From Prevotella melaninogenica ATCC 25845 (lineage in GTDB: Bacteria > Bacteroidota > Bacteroidia > Bacteroidales > Bacteroidaceae), in NCBI RefSeq assembly GCF_000144405.1, contig NC_014370.1, positions 1,555,501 through 1,619,500 of the forward strand: 64,000 nt of DNA. Reading direction: 5' to 3'. A program made the position numbers and the translations under genes. This document shows positions 25,044 through 33,718 of this stretch, in pieces (position 1 is the stretch's first letter; every line of letters begins with the position of its first letter). The notes below the pieces were generated by a model that did not search any database, was not told the origin of the DNA, and saw only the letters and a program-made list of their open reading frames with translations.

Positions 25044-26864
25044 ATGAAGATAGAAGAGCAAATTACCGTTGCTGCACTTGCAGCTGTAAAGGAATTGTAT
25101 GGAACAGAAGTTCCTGAAAAGATGATTCAGCTGCAGAAGACACGCAGCGACTTCGAGGGTAACCTCACACTCGTCACCTTCCCATTGCTGAAAACTTCAC
25201 GCAAGAAGCCTGAAGATACGGCACAGGATTTAGGTGAATACCTGAAGAAGAACTGTAAGGCTGTGGCTGACTTCAACGTTGTAAAGGGTTTCCTCAACCT
25301 CGTTATTGCACAGGCAGCATGGACAGAACTGTTGAATGATATCAACGCTGACGAAAAGTTTGGCGAGAAGCGTGTGACAGACGAGAGTCCATTGGTGATG
25401 ATCGAATACTCTTCACCTAACACCAACAAGCCACTTCACCTCGGTCACGTTCGTAACAACCTCCTTGGTTGGTCGTTAGCACAGATTATGGAGGCTAATG
25501 GTAACAAGGTGGTTAAGACGAATATCGTTAATGACCGTGGTATCCACATCTGTAAGTCAATGCTGGCTTGGCAGAAATGGGGCAATGGTATCACACCAGA
25601 GCAGGCAGGCAAGAAGGGCGACCACTTGATTGGTGACTTCTACGTACTCTTCGACAAGCACTACAAAGAGGAGTGCAAGCAGTTGCAAGAGCAGTATGAG
25701 AAGGAGGGATTGACGGCCGAAGAGGCAAAGGAAAAGGCTGAACACGAGGCTCCACTGATTAAGGAGGCACACGACATGCTCGTGAAGTGGGAAGCTAACG
25801 ACCCAGAGATTCGTGCTTTGTGGGAGAAGATGAACAACTGGGTATATGCTGGTTTCGACGAGACTTACAAAGCGTTGGGCGTTGGATTCGATAAGATTTA
25901 CTACGAATCAAACACTTATCTTGTTGGTAAGAAGAAGGTGGAAGAAGGTCTTGCAAAGGGTCTTTTTATCCGCAAGGAAGACAACTCTGTATGGGCTGAC
26001 CTCACCAATGAGGGTTTAGACCAGAAGCTTTTGCTGCGTAAGGACGGTACATCGGTGTATATGACACAAGATATTGGTACGGCAGAGATGCGTTTCAACG
26101 ACTACCCTATCGACAAGATGATTTATGTCGTTGGTAACGAGCAGAACTACCACTTCCAAGTTCTCTCTATCCTCTTGGACCGTTTAGGCTTCAAGTGGGG
26201 TAAAGACCTTGTGCACTTCTCATATGGTATGGTTGAATTGCCAAACGGTAAGATGAAGAGTCGTGAGGGAACAGTTGTCGATGCAGACGATCTTGTTGCA
26301 TCAATGATTGAGAATGCAAAGAGTCTTAGCGAGGATAAGGTGAATAAGTTAGAAGGTATCACAGAGGAAGAGAAGAACGAGATTGCACGTATTGTGGGCA
26401 TGGGTGCGCTGAAGTACTTCATCCTTAAAGTTGATGCACGCAAGAATATGCTCTTCAACCCAGAGGAGTCTATCGACTTTAATGGTAACACGGGACCATT
26501 CATCCAGTACACTTACGCACGTATCCGTAGTATCCTTCGTAAGGCTGAGGCACAGAACATCACCTTGCCAGCATCACTTAACGACGATGCTCCACTCAAT
26601 GAGAAGGAGATTGCACTCATCCAGAAGCTCAATGACTTCGGTGCTGCAGTTGCACAGGCTGGTATCGACTATAGCCCAAGTGGTATTGCAAACTACTGCT
26701 ATGAGCTGACTAAGGAGTTCAACCAGTTCTATCATGACTACAGCATCCTCAACGCTGATACCGAAGCAGAGAAGATTACCCGTCTGATGATTGCCAAGAA
26801 TGTGGCTAAGGTCATCAAGAATGGTATGGCATTACTCGGTATTGAGGTTCCAGAGAGGATGTAG
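25044..26864 (+). CDS. argS: Arginyl-tRNA synthetase
   Basis: A 606-residue class I aminoacyl-tRNA synthetase that charges tRNA-Arg. Seen: N-terminal additional domain, HIGH-type motif SSPNTNKPLHLGHVRNN near residue 125, YMTQDIGTA, the KMSKS-like GKMKSREGTV near 405 and the DALR anticodon-binding C-terminus. An insert (about 180-250, rich in Glu and Lys, EEAKEKAEHEAP) is typical of the Bacteroidota enzyme. The start is at MKIEEQITVAAL, fixed by the promoter box. A C-rich hairpin follows directly after the stop codon. Confidence 0.96.
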   Translation: MKIEEQITVAALAAVKELYGTEVPEKMIQLQKTRSDFEGNLTLVTFPLLKTSRKKPEDTAQDLGEYLKKNCKAVADFNVVKGFLNLVIAQAAWTELLNDINADEKFGEKRVTDESPLVMIEYSSPNTNKPLHLGHVRNNLLGWSLAQIMEANGNKVVKTNIVNDRGIHICKSMLAWQKWGNGITPEQAGKKGDHLIGDFYVLFDKHYKEECKQLQEQYEKEGLTAEEAKEKAEHEAPLIKEAHDMLVKWEANDPEIRALWEKMNNWVYAGFDETYKALGVGFDKIYYESNTYLVGKKKVEEGLAKGLFIRKEDNSVWADLTNEGLDQKLLLRKDGTSVYMTQDIGTAEMRFNDYPIDKMIYVVGNEQNYHFQVLSILLDRLGFKWGKDLVHFSYGMVELPNGKMKSREGTVVDADDLVASMIENAKSLSEDKVNKLEGITEEEKNEIARIVGMGALKYFILKVDARKNMLFNPEESIDFNGNTGPFIQYTYARIRSILRKAEAQNITLPASLNDDAPLNEKEIALIQKLNDFGAAVAQAGIDYSPSGIANYCYELTKEFNQFYHDYSILNADTEAEKITRLMIAKNVAKVIKNGMALLGIEVPERM

Positions 26865-26868
26865 CCCC

Positions 26869-26901
26869 ACCTCCCCCAACCCCTCCAAAGGAGGGGAGAC
26901 C
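26869..26901 (+). repeat. C-rich hairpin element after argS
   Basis: ACCTCCCCCAACCCCTCC, AAA, GGAGGGGAGACC, then TAATGGGATA: same element as after dgt and manC, starting 5 bases after the stop. Confidence 0.75.
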
Positions 26902-27094
26902 TAATGGGATATAGATTAATACACCTTGCTGAAAACTTAATATACAAAAGTATATTAGTCTATATCTCTTTTTTGGTTTACCTATAACAAAGAGAAAATA
27001 TCCATTTGTAGGAAGCAATAAATAAGATTAAGCAGACTATAATGGCTTTGGAGTCAAAGAACAATACAAGACACAGCATCAAATAGCAAATCCA

Positions 27095-27562
27095 ATGAAG
27101 GAACTTGTAAACCCTCCTACCAACCGTAACGATACCGTATTACCGTTGCCACTTGAGGTGCGATGCCCCTCTTGGGCTGTTGACGCTGCTTGCTCTGGCA
27201 ACCCAGGACCTATGGAGTATCAATGTGTCGACCTACAAACAGGGGCGAGAGTCTTCCATTTTGGTCCAGTTATGGGAACGAACAACATTGGTGAGTTCCT
27301 CGCTATTGTTCATGCTTTGGCACTGATGGAGAAGCAAGGTATCAAGGATAAGGTTATTTATAGCGACTCTTATAATGCTATCTTATGGGTAAACAAAAAA
27401 CGTTGTAAGACTACTTTTGTCCGCAATGCAGAAACTGAAGAACTCCATCAAATCATTGCTCGTGCGGAACATTGGCTCCAAACGCATAAGGTAACGACAC
27501 CTATTATAAAGTGGGAAACAAAGCAGTGGGGTGAGATTCCTGCCGACTTTGGAAGGAAATAG
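27095..27562 (+). CDS. rnhA: Ribonuclease H type 1
   Basis: A 155-residue RNase H that cuts RNA in RNA:DNA hybrids. The catalytic acids are all present: WAVDAACSGNPGP (Asp), NNIGEFLAIVHALA (Glu), IYSDSYNAILWV (Asp) and the last PADFGRK (Asp). The N-terminal about 25 residues form a short leader without the hybrid-binding domain found in some Bacteroidota RNases H. A C-rich hairpin follows the stop, and a strong intrinsic terminator lies at 27697-27734. Confidence 0.9.
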   Translation: MKELVNPPTNRNDTVLPLPLEVRCPSWAVDAACSGNPGPMEYQCVDLQTGARVFHFGPVMGTNNIGEFLAIVHALALMEKQGIKDKVIYSDSYNAILWVNKKRCKTTFVRNAETEELHQIIARAEHWLQTHKVTTPIIKWETKQWGEIPADFGRK

Positions 27563-27564
27563 AA

Positions 27565-27600
27565 GCCCCACCCCGACCCTCCCCGAAGGGGGAGGGAGAC
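27565..27600 (+). repeat. C-rich hairpin element after rnhA
   Basis: CCCCACCCCGACCCTCCCC, GAA, GGGGGAGGGAGAC: variant of the stop-codon-adjacent hairpin with CCCTCCCC/GGGGAGGG arms. Confidence 0.7.
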
Positions 27601-27696
27601 AAATTAGCGTATGGTTTGGTATGGAAAATGATTTGAGGGAGGCAAACTTGCTTAAGATTTGGTACAATAAGTTATTTCGAGAATAACAATAGAAAT

Positions 27697-27734
27697 AAAA
27701 AACTCCAGTAAGTTCTCACCTACTGGAGTTTTTT
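27697..27734. terminator. Intrinsic terminator between rnhA and fabI
   Basis: Perfect 14-base arms AAAAAACTCCAGTA and TACTGGAGTTTTTT around a ten-base loop. Usable in both directions. Confidence 0.85.
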
Positions 27735-27852
27735 ATTATTTTCCTTAAAACATTCCTCATTGTAATTCATAAAGAGGATTTATATTCGATAGTAGTGGAA
27801 AACTATCATAATAAAGATAATCCCTTTATCCTACCCACCTTTTATTTGCACT

Positions 27853-27885
27853 CCCCTCCTTTCGGAGGGGTTGGGGGAGGCTTCT
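27853..27885 (-). repeat. C-rich hairpin element after fabI
   Basis: Reverse orientation copy (CCCCTCC, TTTC, GGAGGGG, then TTGGGGGAGGC), 13 bases beyond the fabI stop, thus the same orientation relative to its gene as the + strand copies. Confidence 0.75.
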
Positions 27886-27897
27886 GTCGGAGGCTTT

Positions 27898-28755
27898 TTA
27901 TCCGTAGATAATATTACCGTTCTCGTCCTTATACTCATCGAGACCCTTCTCGTATGTAGCCATAGCGCGGAGGCTCATACCTACATTTGAGAAACCACCA
28001 TCGTGGTAGAGGTTCTGCATTGTCACCTTACGGGTGAGGTCAGAGAACATTACGATACAATAGTCAGCACACTCATCAGCACTTGCGTTGCCCAATGGAG
28101 ACATACGATCAGCAAAGTCGAAGAGTTTATCCATACCCTTCACACCTGAACCAGCAGTTGTCATTGTTGGCGACTGAGAAATAGTATTGATACGTACGTG
28201 CTTCTCACGACCATAAATATAACCGAAGCTACGACCGATACTCTCCAACAATGCCTTAGCATCAGCCATGTCATTGTAACCGTAGAAGGTACGCTGAGCA
28301 GCTACGTAAGAGAGTGCAAGGATTGAACCATAGTCGTTGATAGCATCAAGTTTCTTAGCACTCTGAATCATCTTGTGGAATGAAACAGCTGAGATATCCA
28401 GTGTAGTGTCAAGCATCTTATAGTCCAAGTCATCGTATGTACGGTGCTTACGCACGTTTGGTGACATACCGATAGAGTGCAGAACGAAGTCGATCTTACC
28501 ACCCAAAACCTCCATTGAGCGCTTGAATACGTTCTCCAAGTCCTCAACGTTTGTTGCGTCAGCAGGAATAACCTCGCAGTTTAACTTCTCAGACAGTGCA
28601 TTTACTGTACCCATTCTTACTGCGATTGGAGTATTTGACAAAGTGATTGTTGCACCTTCCTCAACTGCTCTTTCAGCAACTTTCCATGCGATAGACATCT
28701 CGTTGAGGGCTCCAAAAATAACACCTCTTTTACCTTTTAATAAGTTGTAACTCAT
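27898..28755 (-). CDS. fabI: Enoyl-[acyl-carrier-protein] reductase (NADH), FabI type
   Basis: A 285-residue short-chain dehydrogenase that carries out the last step of fatty-acid elongation, reducing enoyl-ACP with NAD(P)H. Seen: an N-terminal GKRGVIFGALNEMSIAW nucleotide loop characteristic of FabI, IDFVLHSIGMSPN, the catalytic Y-x6-K (YNDMADAK) and INTISQSPTMTTAGSG before the flexible substrate loop. The length is slightly longer than E. coli FabI (262), common in Bacteroidota. It stands alone; no other fatty-acid genes are adjacent. Confidence 0.95.
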   Translation of the reverse strand: MSYNLLKGKRGVIFGALNEMSIAWKVAERAVEEGATITLSNTPIAVRMGTVNALSEKLNCEVIPADATNVEDLENVFKRSMEVLGGKIDFVLHSIGMSPNVRKHRTYDDLDYKMLDTTLDISAVSFHKMIQSAKKLDAINDYGSILALSYVAAQRTFYGYNDMADAKALLESIGRSFGYIYGREKHVRINTISQSPTMTTAGSGVKGMDKLFDFADRMSPLGNASADECADYCIVMFSDLTRKVTMQNLYHDGGFSNVGMSLRAMATYEKGLDEYKDENGNIIYG

Positions 28756-29004
28756 AATGTTCGTTATTCAAATTTGGTGTAAAGGTAAGCAAAAAAGGTT
28801 GATTTGCCAAGAAAATACACATAATTTACATCTAAATGCTATCCACAAGTGACAATTTGCACCTTTTCACATTCCCTCACAAGCCAAACTAAGCAAAACA
28901 CATCACCCTCTTTTCAAACCATCCTAAGCCTATTTTCAACTTCTCAGAACTATCAATATTCATAAGACTGTCCGCCTTCTTTCACCATCAGAATTATCCT
29001 TTCT

Positions 29005-29098
29005 CAAATTATTTTCATGAAAATAATTATTTTTCTTCATGAACATAAATATTTCTTTTCATGAAAATAAATTCTTCTTGTCGTGAAAATAATTCCGA
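29005..29098. repeat. TTCATGAAAA palindrome array (four units)
   Basis: TTATTTTCATGAAAATAATT, TTCTTCATGAACATAA, TTCTTTTCATGAAAATAA and TTGTCGTGAAAATAATTCC. Third array of the family; a worn half-copy lies at 29987-30022. No gene or other signal is seen in the rest of 28756-29216. Confidence 0.8.
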
Positions 29099-29216
29099 AG
29101 TGATAATTATCTGTAGTTACACAGCAATGCTTTCTAATTAATTCAAGGCGTAAAATCTATTTTTATTTTATACCCACAAGCCTATGCAGCGATGTAACCT
29201 TTCATCTCAGTTTGTC

Positions 29217-29837
29217 CTATTTGCCCCTTCTGATAAGGCTACGAACAGCATATACTAAGAACATTCCAGTAGAGCCAACCAGTGCCAAAGCCATATCCTT
29301 CTGTGCATCCCACATATCACCTTGCTGGCCATTATAATAGTCAGCTTCCTCCGCTGTCATGACTATCGTCAGTAACCATTCAAATAGCTCGTAAATCAAA
29401 CTACCCGTTTGAATCATCATCCACGCCATCACAACAGCTACAAACGATTGCTGTTTTACCCATTTCCTACAAAGATAGACGAAGTAAGGGAACATCAATG
29501 CACCAAAAGAGAAATGTACTAACCGATCATAATGATTACGTGGGTCATGGAAGAAACCTTTTTCAACCAAACCTAACGATACAGCCCACTCTTTATAAGG
29601 CACGTATGAATAAATATAACGCGCGCCAATAACATGAAGCAACGTAAAACCAACAATACCAATAAATGCCGACATTGGAAGTTGTTTTCTAAAGACATCC
29701 ATCGTCAGAGGTATCAATAACAGCACAGTACCGATATGCTGCAGCGTCTGTTCATTCGGATAGATTGGATGAATACAAGTAATGACCGTCACAATCATTA
29801 CCAACAGAACAAGCATCAGTTTCGTTTTATCTATCAT
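29217..29837 (-). CDS. DUF2238 (YjdF-type) inner-membrane protein
   Basis: A 206-residue polytopic membrane protein with about six hydrophobic helices. The diagnostic HYDRLVHFSFGALMFPY near residue 100 and YELFEWLLT near 150 are the conserved parts of DUF2238/YjdF. The function of this family is unknown. Promoter box TATCTTTG at 29871-29878. Confidence 0.85.
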   Translation of the reverse strand: MIDKTKLMLVLLVMIVTVITCIHPIYPNEQTLQHIGTVLLLIPLTMDVFRKQLPMSAFIGIVGFTLLHVIGARYIYSYVPYKEWAVSLGLVEKGFFHDPRNHYDRLVHFSFGALMFPYFVYLCRKWVKQQSFVAVVMAWMMIQTGSLIYELFEWLLTIVMTAEEADYYNGQQGDMWDAQKDMALALVGSTGMFLVYAVRSLIRRGK

Positions 29838-29870
29838 TTTGCAATTCTATTTTATACGATATCTGAAGGA

Positions 29871-29878
29871 CAAAGATA
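29871..29878 (-). promoter_or_regulatory. DUF2238 gene promoter -7 box (TATCTTTG)
   Basis: Exact TAnnTTTG on the minus strand, 34 bases before the ATG. The remainder of the gap to 30289 shows only a degenerate TTCATGA-array remnant at 29987-30022. Confidence 0.5.
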
Positions 29879-30289
29879 AGTCTTTTTTTTAAAACATAGC
29901 CATTTCTTGTACAACCTTATCTCTTCCATCAGACACTTTCGCCTCTTTCCCGCCCTCTACCGCTTCTCTTATCTCGTATTGTGTTCGTGAGAATAATTTC
30001 TTCTTATCGTAAAAGTAATTCCAAAATGATAGTAAAACCATACCTACAAATATAAAGCATAAACAATTTTCAGCTCAGTCGTCTCTCTACCAGCCATAAG
30101 ATTCTCCCCCTATGGTTCAAATCTTATTAGCAAACTCATCATACTATGGAATTGCCTAAACAAACTACAACTTAAAGAATCATCCCCCTCATACTCTACT
30201 CCTTTCCCGAAAAGAATTTAAACTGAAGATATTATTTTTGATTATAAACAAACAATTTTTCACATATAACACATATAGTTTAAGAAATA

Positions 30290-33200
30290 ATGAGTAATTT
30301 TATAGCGTCAAATATCATCAAACAACAAGACATCTATATGGCACGCATATACGATAATATAAAAACAAAATTTACAGAAGGGCTACAAGGTATCATTACC
30401 AATGTTGGAGTAAAACGAGTAGACTTCTGCGTAGGATACTTCAACCTACGCGGTTGGAATCTTGTCGTTGACCAAATGGATACACTTACAGGTAACTATG
30501 TTTATGAGAATGATAAACATACATTTCGTAAATGTAGGTTATTAATAGGTATGCATCGCCCAACAGAGGAATTAATACGTCAATTGTATACAGACCAACC
30601 TTTGCCAGATGCAAATTATGTCAGTCAATGTAAATTGGAAATTGCCCGTGATTTTAGACGCCAATTACAATTAGGCTTCCCTACAAAACAGGATGAGTTT
30701 ACACTTCGACGTCTTTCTGCACAAATGAAAGAGGAAAAAGTATGTGTTAAATTATATCTACGCGAACCACTTCATGCAAAGCTATATCTTGCTTATCGCC
30801 CTGACGATAATTTTAACAAGATTCAAGCTATAATGGGTAGTAGTAACCTCACTTATTCAGGATTAACCAAACAAGGAGAGTTGAATGCTGAATTTGGAGA
30901 TAGTGATAGTGCTGAAAAATTAGCATATTGGTTTGATGAACGTTGGGAAGATAAGTTTTGTCTTGACATAACTAAAGAGTTAATAGAAATTATTGATAAT
31001 AGCTGGGCTGGTGATAAAGACATTCCACCTTACTACATCTATCTCAAAACAGCATATCACTTAAGTGAAGAAGCACGTTCGGGAATTAAAGAGTTTACGA
31101 TTCCTGCAGAATTTAAGAATTGCCTTTTTGACTTTCAACAGACAGCTGTTAAGATTGCAGCCCGCCATCTTAACAATGAGAAACGCGGTGGAGCAATGAT
31201 AGGAGATGTCGTTGGATTAGGAAAAACCATAACAGCTTGTGCTATTGCAAAGATGTATGAAAACACCTTTGGTAGTAATACGTTGATTATTTGTCCTGCC
31301 AACTTACAAGATATGTGGGAAAAATACCGCAAGCAATATGACATGAAGGCAGATATTATGTCTATGGCAAAACCCATCGACGTTGATAATGCTCGCTATT
31401 ACAAGCTTATTATTGTGGATGAAAGTCATAACCTACGTAACAGCCAAGGTGTACGCTACCGTAATATAAAAGACCTTATTCAGAAACAAGATTGTAAGGT
31501 ATTACTATTGACTGCAACTCCTTACAATAAACAATACAAAGACCTTAGCAGTCAGCTACGCCTCTTTATCGATGACGATACAGACTTAGGCATTCGACCT
31601 GAAGCTTATATTCGCTCTATCGGGGGTGAGCGGAAATTTGCAGAAAAGCACGAAGACTTTATTAGAAGTATCAAAGCGTTTGAACGTAGCGAATTTCAAG
31701 AAGATTGGCAAGAGCTGATGAAACTTTTTTTAATTCGCCGTACACGTACATTCATTAAAGAGAATTATGCTAAAACAGATTCTAAGAATGGACGGAAATA
31801 TCTGGAATTCAAAGACGGACATAAGTCTTATTTCCCAGACCGTATTCCTAAGGCTATCAAGTTTCAGACTACAGAAGGCGACCAATATAGTCGGCTCTAT
31901 TCAGAGGAAATGGTATCTCTTATGGAATCACTAAAATTACCTCGTTATGGTCTGATACATTATTTAGATGAAAAGAAAGCAGAAACAGCTTCTAAATATG
32001 AAGGCAACTTGATTGATAATCTTTCACGCGCAGGTGAACGAATGATGGGTTTCTGTAAGAGCACCTTCTTCAAACGTGTGGATAGCAGTGGTTATGCTTT
32101 CCTATTGACTCTGTATCGCCATATCCTACGCAATGCAGTGTATCTCTATGCCATTGACAATAAACTAAAATTACCTGTTAGTGACGAGAATACATTCCCT
32201 GAGGATTTTATTGAAGATGCCGATATCAACAAAATTACTGCCGATTCAGATGATAATAAAGAGTTTCTTTCAAATAAAAGTCTTCTGACTATTCCTAAAA
32301 AAATGAAGGACTACATGGAAAGAGCTGAAACATATTACAATAGTCTGATAGGAAAGAACAATGTACAATGGATTGACTCTAAATACTTCAAACGCACACT
32401 AAAACAAGGGTTAAAAAAGGACTGTGACCAACTCATTGCAATGATTAATCTATGTGATGATTGGAATCCACAGACTGACCAGAAACTCAACGAATTAGAA
32501 AAGCTATTAAGTAATACTCACAAAGATGATAAAATAATCATATTCACTCAATACTCTGACACAGCTGCGTATGTGTACAAGCAGCTACAAAAGAGAGGAA
32601 TCAAGAATATTGAGAAAGTAACCGGTGATACGAAGAATCCAACCGCTATTGTCGAACGCTTTTCACCAATCAGTAACAGAGCAGATATAACAAAAGAGAA
32701 CGAACTACGCATACTGATAGCAACTGACGTGTTGAGTGAAGGACAGAATCTCCAAGATGCTCATATCATCATCAACTATGATTTACCATGGGCTATCATT
32801 CGACTCATCCAACGTGCAGGACGTGTTGACCGTATTGACCAGAGTTCTGAGCAAATCTATTGTTATTCTTTCTTCCCTGCCGACAAAGTAGAGGAAATTA
32901 TTCGCTTACGCACACGCCTTAACGAACGAATTAACGAAAATGCAGGTATCGTAGGTAGTGACGAGGTCTTCTTTGAAGGCAACGAACAGAACCTACGTGA
33001 TATGTATAATGAGAATAGTAGTAGCTTAGACGAAGATGAAGATGATATAGAGGTCGACCTTGGCTCACAAGCTTATCAGATATGGAAAAATGCAACTGAT
33101 GCCAACCCTGACTTAAAACGTATTATTCCAGCTATACCAAACATCGCTTATTCTACAAAGGCTGCAAATAATATAAACGAGGATGGTGTTATTACCTACG

Positions 33201-33715
33201 CCCGCACTTATAATGACTTTGACGTACTTACGTGGTATAATTCCAAAGGAGATATTGTTAGTCAGTCGCAAAAGCGTATCCTACAAACAATGGCATGCAC
33301 CATTAAAGAGCCTTGTCTACCTGCACAGGATGTTCATCTGTCATTGGTTGAGAAAGCGGTAAAAAGTATTAAGAACGAGAACACTAATGTTGGAGGTATC
33401 CTTGGTAGTCGATTCAGCACTAAGCGTAAAATCTATGAGTTGCTAAATCACTATTATGAGCAGCCTTTAAATCTTTTTAATACACAAGAGAAGAAAGATA
33501 TATTAAAGTTTGCTATCGACCAAGTATACAACTACCCGTTATTGGAAAACTCTAAATTTATCCTTGGTAGAATGATGCGTACAGGCAATACACATGACGA
33601 TATTGTCGATACAGTCATTGAAATGTATGAGAATGCAAACCTTTGTCGTGTAGACGAAGATAAAATTAAACATAAAGACCCTGTTATCATCTGTTCCATG
33701 GGACTAAAAGCCTAA
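30290..33715 (+). CDS. PLD-nuclease / SF2 (SNF2-like) helicase, restriction- or defence-type
   Basis: An 1141-residue protein. Residues about 20-240 form a phospholipase-D-like nuclease domain with one HKD half-site: HAKLYLAYR (His162, Lys164) followed by IMGSSNLTYSG (181-191). A SNF2-type ATPase follows: Walker A GDVVGLGKT (305-313), DESH (377-380), LLTATPYN (about 407), and in the second lobe FTQYSDTAAYV, ATDVLSEGQNLQ and IQRAGRVDRIDQ (motifs V-VI). The long middle (460-720) and the C-terminal 200 residues are not recognised. Next to a DNA methyltransferase (three-base gap), this looks like the cutting and translocating subunit of an ATP-dependent restriction or DISARM-like system. ATG at 30338 is an alternative start. 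The region is AT-richer than its flanks. Confidence 0.85.
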   Translation: MSNFIASNIIKQQDIYMARIYDNIKTKFTEGLQGIITNVGVKRVDFCVGYFNLRGWNLVVDQMDTLTGNYVYENDKHTFRKCRLLIGMHRPTEELIRQLYTDQPLPDANYVSQCKLEIARDFRRQLQLGFPTKQDEFTLRRLSAQMKEEKVCVKLYLREPLHAKLYLAYRPDDNFNKIQAIMGSSNLTYSGLTKQGELNAEFGDSDSAEKLAYWFDERWEDKFCLDITKELIEIIDNSWAGDKDIPPYYIYLKTAYHLSEEARSGIKEFTIPAEFKNCLFDFQQTAVKIAARHLNNEKRGGAMIGDVVGLGKTITACAIAKMYENTFGSNTLIICPANLQDMWEKYRKQYDMKADIMSMAKPIDVDNARYYKLIIVDESHNLRNSQGVRYRNIKDLIQKQDCKVLLLTATPYNKQYKDLSSQLRLFIDDDTDLGIRPEAYIRSIGGERKFAEKHEDFIRSIKAFERSEFQEDWQELMKLFLIRRTRTFIKENYAKTDSKNGRKYLEFKDGHKSYFPDRIPKAIKFQTTEGDQYSRLYSEEMVSLMESLKLPRYGLIHYLDEKKAETASKYEGNLIDNLSRAGERMMGFCKSTFFKRVDSSGYAFLLTLYRHILRNAVYLYAIDNKLKLPVSDENTFPEDFIEDADINKITADSDDNKEFLSNKSLLTIPKKMKDYMERAETYYNSLIGKNNVQWIDSKYFKRTLKQGLKKDCDQLIAMINLCDDWNPQTDQKLNELEKLLSNTHKDDKIIIFTQYSDTAAYVYKQLQKRGIKNIEKVTGDTKNPTAIVERFSPISNRADITKENELRILIATDVLSEGQNLQDAHIIINYDLPWAIIRLIQRAGRVDRIDQSSEQIYCYSFFPADKVEEIIRLRTRLNERINENAGIVGSDEVFFEGNEQNLRDMYNENSSSLDEDEDDIEVDLGSQAYQIWKNATDANPDLKRIIPAIPNIAYSTKAANNINEDGVITYARTYNDFDVLTWYNSKGDIVSQSQKRILQTMACTIKEPCLPAQDVHLSLVEKAVKSIKNENTNVGGILGSRFSTKRKIYELLNHYYEQPLNLFNTQEKKDILKFAIDQVYNYPLLENSKFILGRMMRTGNTHDDIVDTVIEMYENANLCRVDEDKIKHKDPVIICSMGLKA

Positions 33716-33718
33716 AAA

